Positions 36,606 to 45,357 of a stretch of DNA of 64,000 nucleotides are shown here, piece by piece (the first letter of the stretch is position 1; each line of letters starts with the position of its first letter). The notes below the pieces were generated by a model. The model searched no databases, was not told where the DNA came from, and saw only the letters and a program-made list of their open reading frames with translations. The position numbers were made by a program, and so were the translations under genes. This DNA is from Mesorhizobium sp. B1-1-8 (GTDB lineage: Bacteria > Pseudomonadota > Alphaproteobacteria > Rhizobiales > Rhizobiaceae). The stretch lies in contig NZ_CP083956.1 of NCBI RefSeq assembly GCF_006442795.2, forward strand, positions 1,651,501-1,715,500, given 5' to 3'.

Positions 36606-39600
36606 ATGACCGACAATTGCGTTTCGAAGGGTTCGTTCGTTCGGCGCCGGGCGGAGCATTTTGCCGGACAGTGGATCGCGAACGCAGGTCCCGGCTCCCG
36701 CTCGCTGCGCCGCCGTTTGATGGCGACGCTACGCATGGCGCATCGGGTGCTTGGCATGCGGCGTAGAGGTTTGGGGCTCGGGACTTTTGGCGCCGGCGGG
36801 GCGGCCGGCGCGCTGCTCGCCGTGATTGGGATGCTGTTCCCGCAGACGGCGTTCGCGCAGGTTGTCGTCGGCAATGGCGTCTACAGCAACCCTGCCAACT
36901 GCACCAATCCCACCGGTGCAACTGCAGGCAGCACTGCTATTGGTTGTGGCGCCGCCGCCGGTGCCAGTTCAACCGCCATCGGCGTAAACACCAAAGCCAA
37001 TGGCCAGAACGCCTTGGCGATAGGCGACTCAAACAGCACAACCGGCGACGGTTCGATCATCATCGGTTATGCAAATTCGGCCAATGGTCTGAATGCGATA
37101 GGCATGGGTGTCTTCGCGAGCGCCATTGGCACCAACGCACTTGCGGTAGGCGGAAACGCCCACGCCAACGGGGACGGATCGTCAGCCTTTGGCGTCAACA
37201 CCACTGCGAACGGTGCAGGTGCCACCGCGGTCGGCAATGGGACGAGCGCCGCGCAGAATGCCGCGGCGCTCGGCCTTGCTGCCGCGGCGAGCGGCCTTCG
37301 CAGCGTCGCAATCGGAAATGGAGCAGCGGCGCCCGGCGTGGATGCCATTGCCCAGGGCACCAGCGCCAGCGCAAGCAACCAGAATGCCGTAGCTATCGGC
37401 TTCCAGGCGGTCGCTTCACAGATCAACTCCATCAATATCGGCGGGCGCACTGTCGCGGGAACGGGTGCCCTGGCACAGGGCGCCATCGCCCTTGGCACGG
37501 ATGTGCAGGCATCTCAGCAAAACACCGTTGCCATAGGCATCCTGACCAAGGCAACGGGAACGAGTGCTACCGCACTGGGCAACACAGCCAGCGCCTGGGG
37601 CAACCAGTCCATCGCACTCGGCTTGGGAGCGCAGGCGGGCGTTCAGGCCAACACGGCCCTGCCCAACAGCATCGCGATCGGCACCAATTCGCTCTCTTCC
37701 GGCGCTTTCGCCGTCGCGATGGGTACTACCTCAGTTGCGAGCGGCGCCGCCAGCACGGCAATCGGCAACACGGCCGTTGCCAGCGGCGCAAATGCCTCCT
37801 CATTCGGGTCCGGATCCAAGGCGACGGGAGACAATTCGCTTGCCGCCGGCGTCAGTGCCAACGCCAGCGGGGTCGCCAGTACCGCACTCGGCATCGGCGC
37901 CGCAGCGTCGGCGCTGAGCGCCATCGCCGTCGGCAACAATGCCAAGGCCGATGCCGCCAACGCGGTGGCCATGGGCACCAACGCGGTGGCGACTGGCGGC
38001 CAGGCAGTCTCCATCGGCGCGAACAACACCGCCTATGGCAATGGCGCGGTCTCCATCGGCGATCCGAGCTATGCCAGCGGCACCGGCGCCTTTACCGGCG
38101 GCGCCAACAACATCGCCAACAGCGACGGCACGGCAACCGCCACCGCCGCCAACCAGGCCGCCGGCGCGGTGGCGATCGGCAACAACAACAAGGCGATCGG
38201 GCAAGGCTCCGTGGCGTTGGGTAACGGTTCCACCGCAGGTGCTGCCGGTCTCGCCGGCAATGTCGCGCTGGGCAATGGCGCGACGGCGGCGGCAAGCTCC
38301 GGCGACGTGGCGCTTGGCTCGGGCTCGGTGACCGCTGTGGCGGTGGGCACGGCCAGCGCGGTGATCAACGGCACCACCTACGCCTTCCAGGGCACCACTC
38401 CGACCTCGACGGTCAGCATCGGCGCGCCCGGTGCGGAACGCACGCTAACCAACCTGGCGGCGGGTCGGATCAGCGGCTCCTCGACGGATGCGGTCAACGG
38501 TTCGCAGCTCTTTGCCACCAACCAGGCGGTCGACGCCATCGGCGCCACGCTCAACAACATCACCGTCGGCGGCGGCATCAAGTATTTCCATGCCAATTCG
38601 ACGCTGGCGGATTCGTCGGCCACAGGCACGGATTCCGTTGCGATCGGACCTGTCGCGACCGCGACGGGGACACGCGCCATCGCGGCCGGCGCCAATGCGA
38701 GCGCCACCGGCACAAACTCCTCCTCATTCGGGTTTCAAGCGAGCGCGGCGGGAGACAATTCTCTTGCTGCCGGCGTCAGCGCCAATGCCAGCGGAATCGG
38801 CAGTACCGCACTCGGTATCGGAACCGTAGCTGGCGGTGTCCAATCGGCAGCCGTGGGCTTCCTTGCCAGTGCGACGGGGCAAAGTTCCCTCGCGCTGGGG
38901 GCAAATGCCGCCGCCAGCAACGCCGGCGACGTGGCGCTTGGCTCGGGCTCGGTGACCGCTGTGGCGGTGGGCACGGCCAGCGCGATGATCAACGGCACCA
39001 CCTACGCCTTCCAGGGCACCACTCCGACCTCGACGGTCAGCATCGGCGCGCCCGGTGCGGAACGCACGCTAACCAACCTGGCGGCGGGTCGGATCAGCGG
39101 CTCCTCGACGGATGCGGTCAACGGCTCGCAGCTCTTTGCCACCAACCAGGCGGTCGACGCCATCGGCGCCACGCTCAACAACATCACCGTCGGCGGCGGC
39201 ATCAAGTATTTCCATGCCAATTCGACGCTGGCGGATTCGTCGGCCACAGGCACGGATTCCGTTGCGATCGGACCTGTCGCGACCGCGACGGGGACACGCG
39301 CCATCGCGGCCGGCGCCAATGCGAGCGCCACCGGCACAAACTCCTCCTCATTCGGGTTTCAAGCGAGCGCGGCGGGAGACAATTCTCTTGCTGCCGGCGT
39401 CAGCGCCAATGCCAGCGGAATCGGCAGTACCGCACTCGGTATCGGAACCGTAGCTGGCGGTGTCCAATCGGCAGCCGTGGGCTTCCTTGCCAGTGCGACG
39501 GGGCAAAGTTCCCTCGCGCTGGGGGCAAATGCCGCCGCCAGCAACGCCGGCGACGTGGCGCTTGGCTCGGGCTCGGTGACCGCTGTGGCGGTGGGCACGG

Positions 39601-41846
39601 CCAGCGCGGTGATCAACGGCACCACCTACGCCTTCCAGGGCACCACTCCGACCTCGACGGTCAGCATCGGCGCGCCCGGTGCGGAACGCACGCTAACCAA
39701 CCTGGCGGCGGGTCGGATCAGCGGCTCCTCGACGGATGCGGTCAACGGTTCGCAGCTCTTTGCCACCAACCAGGCGGTCGACGCCATCGGCGCCACGCTC
39801 AACAATATCGGCGGCTCCTTGACCAACATCGCCGGCGACACCTCAACCGCCTATACCGACGCCAATGGCGTGGGCATCCGCTACGCCCGCACCAACGAGG
39901 CCGGCCTGGCGCAGACAGACGCCTTCGCGCAAGGGATAGGCTCCTCCGCCGTCGGCTACCAGGCGACCGCGTCGGCCGGCAATTCGCTGGCGCTCGGCCG
40001 CGACAGCCAGGCCAGCGTGGTCGGCGGGGTGGCGCTCGGTTCCGGCTCCGTTTCGGATCGTGCGGTAGCACCCACATCGGGATCGATCACCGCCGGCACC
40101 AGCGTCATCCCCTTCAACACCACCGACAGGAACCTGCTCGGCGCCGTTTCGGTGGGCAACGCCACCGATTTTCGTCAGATCACAAACGTGGCCGACGGCA
40201 CCCAGGACCAGGATGCGGTCACGCTTCGCCAGTTGAAGGGCGCCCTGAGTTCCTTCGCGGTGACGCCGACCCTTTATTTCCATGCCAATTCGACCGCTTC
40301 CGACTCGCTTGCGGTCGGCGCCGAGTCCGTCGCGGTCGGTCCGACCACCGTCGTCAATGGCGACAACGGCGTCGGCATCGGCAATGGCGCCATCGTCGAC
40401 CAGACCGCGCCCGGCGGAACGGCCATCGGCCAGAACGCGCATGTGATGCTGGCTGACGGCATCGCGCTCGGCACCAATTCGACCGCCAGCGGCATTCAGT
40501 CTATTGCGCTCGGCGCCGGCGCGCAAAGCACGTTCGCCGGCAGCGTCGCGCTCGGCGCCCAGTCCATAACGACGGTCGGAGCGCAGGCGGGCTACACGGC
40601 CTTCGCTCTCACCGCCCCGCAAACCTCGGTCGGCGAGGTGTCGATCGGCTCCGCCGGGGCCGAGCGCAAGCTCACCAATGTCGCGGCGGGTTCCGCCGAC
40701 ACCGATGCCGTCAATGTCTCGCAGCTGCGAGGCGTGTCGCAGAACGTCGCCAACCTGTTCGGCGGCACCACAACGATCAATCCCGACGGCTCGATCACCG
40801 GCCCGACCTACACCATCCAGGGCAACAATTACTCGACCGTCTTTGACGGCTTCACCGCCGTCGACAATGCGCTCACCAACATCACCAATGGCGGCGGCAT
40901 CAAATATTTCCACGCCAATTCGACGCTGGCCGACTCGGTCGCCAGCGGCACCAACAGCGTCGCGATGGGGCCGGAGAGCGTGGCGAGCGGCACCGACAGC
41001 GTGGCCGCGGGCCATGGCTCGACCGCCACAGGGCAGGGCGCCGTCGCGCTCGGCCAGGGCGCGCAGGCCAACAACGCCAACGACGTGGCGCTCGGCTCCG
41101 GTTCGGTGTCGCAGACTGCCGTCGGCACCTCCGGCACCACCATCAACGGCAAAACCTACGCCTTTGCCGGCACGACTCCGGTCGGGACGGTCAGCGTCGG
41201 CGACGCCGGCGCTGAGAGGACGATCACAAATGTCGCTGCCGGACGCATTTCTGCCGACAGCACCGACGCGATCAACGGCTCCCAGCTCTTCGCCACCAAC
41301 ACGGCGATCGATGACCTGACCAAAGGCGTCGGAAACCTCACCCAGAATGCGGTGACCTATGACACCAATCCGGATGGCAGCAAGACGAACCAAATCACGC
41401 TGCAGGGCGGCGACGTGAACGCGCCGGTCGTCATCTCCAATGTCGGACCCGGCGTCGCCGGCACCGATGCGGTCAACGTCAACCAATTGACCCAGAGCCT
41501 GACCGTAGCCAAGAGCTACACCGACCAGGTGGCGGTCACGACGTTGCAGCAGGCCAACAACTACACCGACCAGAAGCTCAGCCAGCTCAATTCCGACATC
41601 GGCGGCATCAGGGACGAAGCACGTCAGGCGGCGGCAATCGGTCTCGCGGCCGCCTCGCTGCGCTACGATGACCGCCCTGGCAAGCTGAGCGTTGCGGCGG
41701 GCGGCGGTTTCTGGCGGGACTCCAGCGCATTGGCCTTCGGCGCCGGCTACACCAGCGAGGACGGGCGTGCCCGAGCCAATGTGTCGGGCACGACAGCGGG
41801 CGGGCACTGGGGCGTTGGCGCCGGCCTGAGCTTCACCTTGAACTGA
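36606..41846 (+). CDS. Trimeric autotransporter adhesin (YadA/Hia type)
   Basis: The 1,746-residue protein has a long signal region (about 85 residues ending MLFPQTAFAQ). It continues with many YadA-head heptad-like repeats (A-x-G-x-x-A/S-x-A-x-G), three to five neck/stalk motifs (TDAVNGSQLFATNQAVDAIG and relatives), and a C-terminal anchor of about 75 residues (AAIGLAAASLRYDDRPGKLS onward) forming the outer-membrane barrel. Such proteins mediate adhesion and self-aggregation. ATG 36606 follows GAGAGGGGCC. The chain ends FTLN rather than on an aromatic residue. A 624-bp duplication lies inside. Confidence 0.93.
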   Translation: MTDNCVSKGSFVRRRAEHFAGQWIANAGPGSRSLRRRLMATLRMAHRVLGMRRRGLGLGTFGAGGAAGALLAVIGMLFPQTAFAQVVVGNGVYSNPANCTNPTGATAGSTAIGCGAAAGASSTAIGVNTKANGQNALAIGDSNSTTGDGSIIIGYANSANGLNAIGMGVFASAIGTNALAVGGNAHANGDGSSAFGVNTTANGAGATAVGNGTSAAQNAAALGLAAAASGLRSVAIGNGAAAPGVDAIAQGTSASASNQNAVAIGFQAVASQINSINIGGRTVAGTGALAQGAIALGTDVQASQQNTVAIGILTKATGTSATALGNTASAWGNQSIALGLGAQAGVQANTALPNSIAIGTNSLSSGAFAVAMGTTSVASGAASTAIGNTAVASGANASSFGSGSKATGDNSLAAGVSANASGVASTALGIGAAASALSAIAVGNNAKADAANAVAMGTNAVATGGQAVSIGANNTAYGNGAVSIGDPSYASGTGAFTGGANNIANSDGTATATAANQAAGAVAIGNNNKAIGQGSVALGNGSTAGAAGLAGNVALGNGATAAASSGDVALGSGSVTAVAVGTASAVINGTTYAFQGTTPTSTVSIGAPGAERTLTNLAAGRISGSSTDAVNGSQLFATNQAVDAIGATLNNITVGGGIKYFHANSTLADSSATGTDSVAIGPVATATGTRAIAAGANASATGTNSSSFGFQASAAGDNSLAAGVSANASGIGSTALGIGTVAGGVQSAAVGFLASATGQSSLALGANAAASNAGDVALGSGSVTAVAVGTASAMINGTTYAFQGTTPTSTVSIGAPGAERTLTNLAAGRISGSSTDAVNGSQLFATNQAVDAIGATLNNITVGGGIKYFHANSTLADSSATGTDSVAIGPVATATGTRAIAAGANASATGTNSSSFGFQASAAGDNSLAAGVSANASGIGSTALGIGTVAGGVQSAAVGFLASATGQSSLALGANAAASNAGDVALGSGSVTAVAVGTASAVINGTTYAFQGTTPTSTVSIGAPGAERTLTNLAAGRISGSSTDAVNGSQLFATNQAVDAIGATLNNIGGSLTNIAGDTSTAYTDANGVGIRYARTNEAGLAQTDAFAQGIGSSAVGYQATASAGNSLALGRDSQASVVGGVALGSGSVSDRAVAPTSGSITAGTSVIPFNTTDRNLLGAVSVGNATDFRQITNVADGTQDQDAVTLRQLKGALSSFAVTPTLYFHANSTASDSLAVGAESVAVGPTTVVNGDNGVGIGNGAIVDQTAPGGTAIGQNAHVMLADGIALGTNSTASGIQSIALGAGAQSTFAGSVALGAQSITTVGAQAGYTAFALTAPQTSVGEVSIGSAGAERKLTNVAAGSADTDAVNVSQLRGVSQNVANLFGGTTTINPDGSITGPTYTIQGNNYSTVFDGFTAVDNALTNITNGGGIKYFHANSTLADSVASGTNSVAMGPESVASGTDSVAAGHGSTATGQGAVALGQGAQANNANDVALGSGSVSQTAVGTSGTTINGKTYAFAGTTPVGTVSVGDAGAERTITNVAAGRISADSTDAINGSQLFATNTAIDDLTKGVGNLTQNAVTYDTNPDGSKTNQITLQGGDVNAPVVISNVGPGVAGTDAVNVNQLTQSLTVAKSYTDQVAVTTLQQANNYTDQKLSQLNSDIGGIRDEARQAAAIGLAAASLRYDDRPGKLSVAAGGGFWRDSSALAFGAGYTSEDGRARANVSGTTAGGHWGVGAGLSFTLN
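38299..39805 (+). repeat. 624-bp internal duplication in the adhesin gene
   Basis: Copy one (38299-38922) and copy two (38923-39546) each encode 208 residues and, by eye, differ at only two positions: GCGGTGATC versus GCGATGATC, and GGTTCGCAG versus GGCTCGCAG. A third partial copy (39547-39805) matches the first 259 bases. Each contains a neck motif and head repeats. The near identity points to a recent event. Confidence 0.92.
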
Positions 41847-41864
41847 GGCGGGGACCGAGGGGGA

Positions 41865-42488
41865 ATGGACAGGCGGACCAGCCATGCTGGGCTAGAGGGA
41901 ATTCCGGACGGAAAACCGCTGCGCACTTTTCCCGGAATTGCTGCGGCCGTTCTAACCTGCCTGGCATTTGCCGGCGGGCTTGCGCCGGCTGCCGGGCAGG
42001 TGGCCTCGCCCTACCGGATCAAGCCCTCCGACGTGGTCGTGCCGCCTGATGTGAAGCTCGGACAATACCAGCGCACCATTCGCCCGTTCGAAAACTGGAC
42101 GCTGATCTGCGATGAGAACATCAAGGCCCGCAAGAAGGTCTGCAACGTCTCGCAGATTATCGAGGACGGGTCCGGCAAGATGGCCTTCAGCTGGTCGCTT
42201 GCCGCCACCCAGGACGGCAAGCCATACATGATCCTGCGCACCGCGCCGAACGCCAGGAGCGACGGCCTGGTGACGGTGAAGTTCGACGGCAAGCAGCCGA
42301 TCGACGTCCACTTGAACGGCTGCAACGAAACGGTCTGCGTCGGCATGTTGCCGGTGGGGCCCGTGCTGCGCCAGCAGATCGCGCAGAGCGCGACGCCGGC
42401 GATCTCCTATCCGACCGTCGACGGCCAGACGATTACCGTGACCGCAACACTCAAGGGGCTGACCGAAGCCCTTTCGCCACTCAAGTGA
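41865..42488 (+). CDS. IalB family protein with repeat-encoded N-terminus
   Basis: The 207-residue exported protein has an IalB domain starting at FENWTLICDENIKARKKVCN and including the paired cysteines HLNGCNETVCVGMLP. Residues about 11-26 (EGIPDGKPLRTFPGIA) are encoded by a copy of the intergenic palindromic repeat, which supplies the basic n-region before the hydrophobic core AAVLTCLAFAGG. ATG 41865 follows GAGGGGGA and lies 18 bases after the adhesin stop, so co-transcription is likely. Cleavage is expected near APAAGQ. Confidence 0.82.
   Translation: MDRRTSHAGLEGIPDGKPLRTFPGIAAAVLTCLAFAGGLAPAAGQVASPYRIKPSDVVVPPDVKLGQYQRTIRPFENWTLICDENIKARKKVCNVSQIIEDGSGKMAFSWSLAATQDGKPYMILRTAPNARSDGLVTVKFDGKQPIDVHLNGCNETVCVGMLPVGPVLRQQIAQSATPAISYPTVDGQTITVTATLKGLTEALSPLK
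41892..41943. repeat. Palindromic repeat inside a coding region
   Basis: The segment reads GGAATTCCGGACGGAAAACC, then a CGCTGCGCACTTTTCCCGG block and AATTGCT, matching the intergenic repeat family. Here it is in frame with the IalB gene and encodes about 16 residues. Confidence 0.85.
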
Positions 42489-42501
42489 CCGGGGCAGCAC
42501 C

Positions 42502-43161
42502 ATGAGCCAGCAAGATCCTTTCCTGTCCGCGACACGCGGCGGCCCGAACGTCCAGGTGGATCGGCAGGCCGAGCCGATGCGGCGGTGGCCGCGCATCGCC
42601 GGGCTTGCGCTGTTGGGGCTGGCGATGGCCGGTCTTGGCTATGCCGCCGCGAACTATGTCGCGATCGCCGGCCTCGTCGGCAGCCCGATGGCCGCACAGG
42701 CCGAGGCGGCGGCGCCTGCGCTGCCGGACACGCCTTTCCTGCAGCACGTCAAGCAGGCCGGCGTGCAGTCCTGTTCGACGGTCTTTCCGGTGCTTGGACA
42801 GCTTTTGACGACCGGGACAAAATACAGCGTCAAATCGTCTTGGAACGATCAGGCTGCCGACAAGCACGCGGTCGAGGCGTTTGTCGGCATGGATTATGCG
42901 ACGGACCGCTATAGCGGGCCGGCGGCCGGCGTCGTCTTCGCATCGCCCACCGCCTCGGGGTGCGAGGGGACGATGGTGCGGGTGGCGCCGTTCGCCAGCC
43001 CGTGTGCCGACATCACGGGCATGCTTCCGCAAGGCAGCAAGATCACCGACCATCTCGGCCAGGTCGAAGTGTACGAGCTTGGCGGCAACACGGGTCAAGC
43101 CATGCTGCTGCCGACGGGCAGCAGCTGCGTGGTGATCTCCGTGGCGTCGGCGGCGAAGTGA
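42502..43161 (+). CDS. Membrane-anchored periplasmic protein, unrecognised
   Basis: The 219-residue product has a cytosolic N-terminus of 29 residues, one membrane helix (IAGLALLGLAMAGLGYAAAN) and a periplasmic domain. Four conserved-looking cysteines (QSCSTVFP, SGCEGTM, SPCADI, SSCVVIS) could form two disulfides. No family is recognised. It starts 13 bases after the IalB gene and precedes a DUF4189 gene, so it is part of the adhesin-associated operon. A role in envelope assembly is only a guess. Confidence 0.7.
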   Translation: MSQQDPFLSATRGGPNVQVDRQAEPMRRWPRIAGLALLGLAMAGLGYAAANYVAIAGLVGSPMAAQAEAAAPALPDTPFLQHVKQAGVQSCSTVFPVLGQLLTTGTKYSVKSSWNDQAADKHAVEAFVGMDYATDRYSGPAAGVVFASPTASGCEGTMVRVAPFASPCADITGMLPQGSKITDHLGQVEVYELGGNTGQAMLLPTGSSCVVISVASAAK

Positions 43162-43189
43162 AGACGCAGGGCGTTGGAAGGGATTGGTG

Positions 43190-43666
43190 ATGAGACCGGG
43201 ATATAGGGCTGCCGTTTTCGGCCTCGCCTTGCTCTGGACCGGGCAGGTCATTTCGGCCGACATGCCGGGACCGGAGGAGCCGCCCGCGCCGCCGCCACAG
43301 GAGGAAAAAGGCATCTGGGCGGCGATCGCCTATTCCAGCGCCGATGTCAGGTATGGCTTCTTCTGGGGCGCCGACAAGCGGCAGGAGGCCATGGATATCG
43401 CCCTCAAGCATTGCGAGAATGCGGGCGGAAAGGCCTGCAGCGTGGTCAGCGTGTTCCGCAACCATCGCCATTGGGATGACGACGACCAGACCGGCTTTCC
43501 CTACAATCACTGCGGCGCGCTCGCCCTCGGCAAGAAGGAAGCCAACCGGTTCACGCCCTGGGGTGCGAAGTCCGCCGAGACCCGCCGGGAAGCGGAAGAC
43601 CTCGCTCTGCAGGCCTGCGAGGCGGCGGGAGCCCAGTGCAAGATCCGCGAGTGGGTCTGTACGTGA
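43190..43666 (+). CDS. DUF4189 family exported protein
   Basis: The 158-residue protein has a signal peptide (YRAAVFGLALLWTGQVISA) and a Pro-rich linker (EEPPAPPPQEEK). The DUF4189-like domain contains WAAIAYSSADVRYGFFWG, an ALKHCENAGGKACSVVS block, and a repeated ALQACEAAGAQCKI pair of cysteines. These domains are often found in small secreted proteins. ATG 43190 has GGAAGGGA six bases upstream; TTG and GTG codons just before are less likely. It is the fourth gene of the adhesin cluster. Confidence 0.78.
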   Translation: MRPGYRAAVFGLALLWTGQVISADMPGPEEPPAPPPQEEKGIWAAIAYSSADVRYGFFWGADKRQEAMDIALKHCENAGGKACSVVSVFRNHRHWDDDDQTGFPYNHCGALALGKKEANRFTPWGAKSAETRREAEDLALQACEAAGAQCKIREWVCT

Positions 43667-43737
43667 CGGCCGCCACGAGGCGGTAGAGCGGTGTCAGTTC
43701 GACCGCGCGCCAATCAGACAAGAGAAAGTTTCAAGCA

Positions 43738-44292
43738 TTGTTCGATCTTAGACCCACCTCCTTGAGGGCGGCCGCCATCTGCGCGGCTGCCATGGTCGCG
43801 TCGGTGCCGCCTGCATCCGCGCAGCAACAACAGCAGGCGGCCACGCTGCCGAACGGCGCATCGTCGCTCCAGGAAACCTACCAGGATTGGCAGCTGGCCT
43901 GCGGCATCCAGGACAATGCCCGGGTCTGCATGGTCTCGCAGGACCAGACGCAGAAAAACGGCCAAAGGCTTCTGGCGCTGGAACTGCGCCCGGGTGCGAA
44001 GGGCGGAATGACCGGCACCTTGCTGCTGCCCTTCGGCATCCTGTTCGACCCCGGCGTGACGGCTGAGATCGACGACCAGCCGCCCGTCGGCCCGCTGAAA
44101 TTCCGAACCTGCCTGCCCAATGGATGCATTGCGCTGTTTCCGGTCGATCGGGCGCTGGCGCAGAAACTGAAAGCAGGCACGGCGCTGAAGCTCACCGTCA
44201 CCACCGCCGCCGATACCAAGCTGAGCTTTCCGGTATCCCTGAAAGGGCTCGGCCCGGCGCTGGATCGCGCAGCGGCGCTGAGCGGGCGGTGA
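43738..44292 (+). CDS. IalB family protein (third paralogue)
   Basis: The 184-residue protein begins with a signal peptide ending ASAQQQ and carries the IalB domain YQDWQLACGIQDNARVCMVS, the GTLLLPFGILFDPGV block and a paired-cysteine loop TCLPNGCIALFP. It is closer to the 11.8-kb paralogue than to the 41.9-kb one, judging by the LPFG..L..G motif. The start is a TTG at 43738 with a weak AGAGAAAG site, since no ATG precedes the signal peptide. It ends 13 bases before the convergent permease gene. Confidence 0.85.
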   Translation: MFDLRPTSLRAAAICAAAMVASVPPASAQQQQQAATLPNGASSLQETYQDWQLACGIQDNARVCMVSQDQTQKNGQRLLALELRPGAKGGMTGTLLLPFGILFDPGVTAEIDDQPPVGPLKFRTCLPNGCIALFPVDRALAQKLKAGTALKLTVTTAADTKLSFPVSLKGLGPALDRAAALSGR

Positions 44293-44304
44293 TTTTTTCC
44301 GCGC

Positions 44305-45357
44305 TTATCTCTCCTCGATAATCCGCAAATACGCCGCCGTCACGAACAGCACAATCAGGCCGAACAGAATGCGGCGGCCGCCTTCGGGCATTTGCAGGAT
44401 GGTCAAAAGCGTCGTCAGCACGGTGAGAATCAGCGCGCCGATGATGGTGCCGGTGTAACCGCCGCGGCCGCCGAAGATCGAGGTGCCGCCGATGACGGCG
44501 GCGGCGACCGAGGGCAGCACCAGCGGCTCGGCCAGTGACAGGGACGGCGCCTTGATCAGGCCGATATAGAGCAGCCCGGTGATGCCGGCGAGCAGGCTGG
44601 AGATGACGTAAAGCGCCGTGATCACCTGCCAGTAGCGGACGCCGGAAAGCCGCGCCGCGCGCTCATTGTCGCCGACGATGTAGAGCAGCCGGCCGAAGCC
44701 GGTGCGGTTCAAGGTAAAGACGATCAGCACCGCGACCGGCACGAACAGGAGCAGTGCGTTCGGCACGGGAAAAATGATGCCTGCCTGAGCCAGCCGTTCC
44801 TGCAGCGCCGGCGAAGGTATGAACGCGTCCGGCAGGTTCGTCACCCCGGTGCCCAGCCAGCTGAGAAAGTCCGGGATCTTTGCGCCCGAGGCGATGACAG
44901 TGCGCTGGTAGACCTGCAGGAAGCCGGTGCCGATCAGGCTGGTGCCGAGCGTCATGATCAGCGGGTGGACGCGGAAGACGCCGACGCCGATGCCGTTGAC
45001 GAGGCCGATCAGCACCGCCGGCAGCATGGCGAGGACAAAAGCCACCGCCGGATCCTGGTTGACGATCTGGGTGGCCATGATGAAGGCGCTCATCGTCGCC
45101 ACCGTGCCGACGGAAAGGTCGATGCCGCCGGTCAGCATCGTCATGGTCTGGCAGCCGGCGAGGATCGCCAGCGGAATGGCAAATTTCGCCGTGTTGGCGA
45201 TCCAGCGCTCGTTGACGATGCCGGGGCGCAGGATCTGCAGGATCACCACCAGGATGACCAGCAGGATGATCAGCGGAATGAGCGGCCTGTCGGCCATGAA
45301 GCGTTTTGTGCGGCGGCCGAAGGAGACCGGCTGGGGCATGGTCGCGCTGCTACTCAT
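44305..45357 (-). CDS. Ribose-type ABC transporter permease (second)
   Basis: The 350-residue RbsC-type permease has eight to ten membrane helices and the family motifs LTGGIDLSVGTVATMSAFIM, INGIGVGVFRVHPLIMTLGT-like (here VNGIGVGVFRVHPLIMTLGT) and VIGGTSIFGGRGGYTGTIIG. It is the last gene of the transporter operon and overlaps the preceding permease by four bases. It probably forms a heterodimeric channel with it. Substrate follows from the operon, a sugar or polyol. Confidence 0.92.
   Translation of the reverse strand: MSSSATMPQPVSFGRRTKRFMADRPLIPLIILLVILVVILQILRPGIVNERWIANTAKFAIPLAILAGCQTMTMLTGGIDLSVGTVATMSAFIMATQIVNQDPAVAFVLAMLPAVLIGLVNGIGVGVFRVHPLIMTLGTSLIGTGFLQVYQRTVIASGAKIPDFLSWLGTGVTNLPDAFIPSPALQERLAQAGIIFPVPNALLLFVPVAVLIVFTLNRTGFGRLLYIVGDNERAARLSGVRYWQVITALYVISSLLAGITGLLYIGLIKAPSLSLAEPLVLPSVAAAVIGGTSIFGGRGGYTGTIIGALILTVLTTLLTILQMPEGGRRILFGLIVLFVTAAYLRIIEER

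Noticed and set aside
39843..41885. 680-codon minus-strand ORF opposite the adhesin
   Set aside because: Antisense shadow of the repeat-rich adhesin; translation lacks any family motif.
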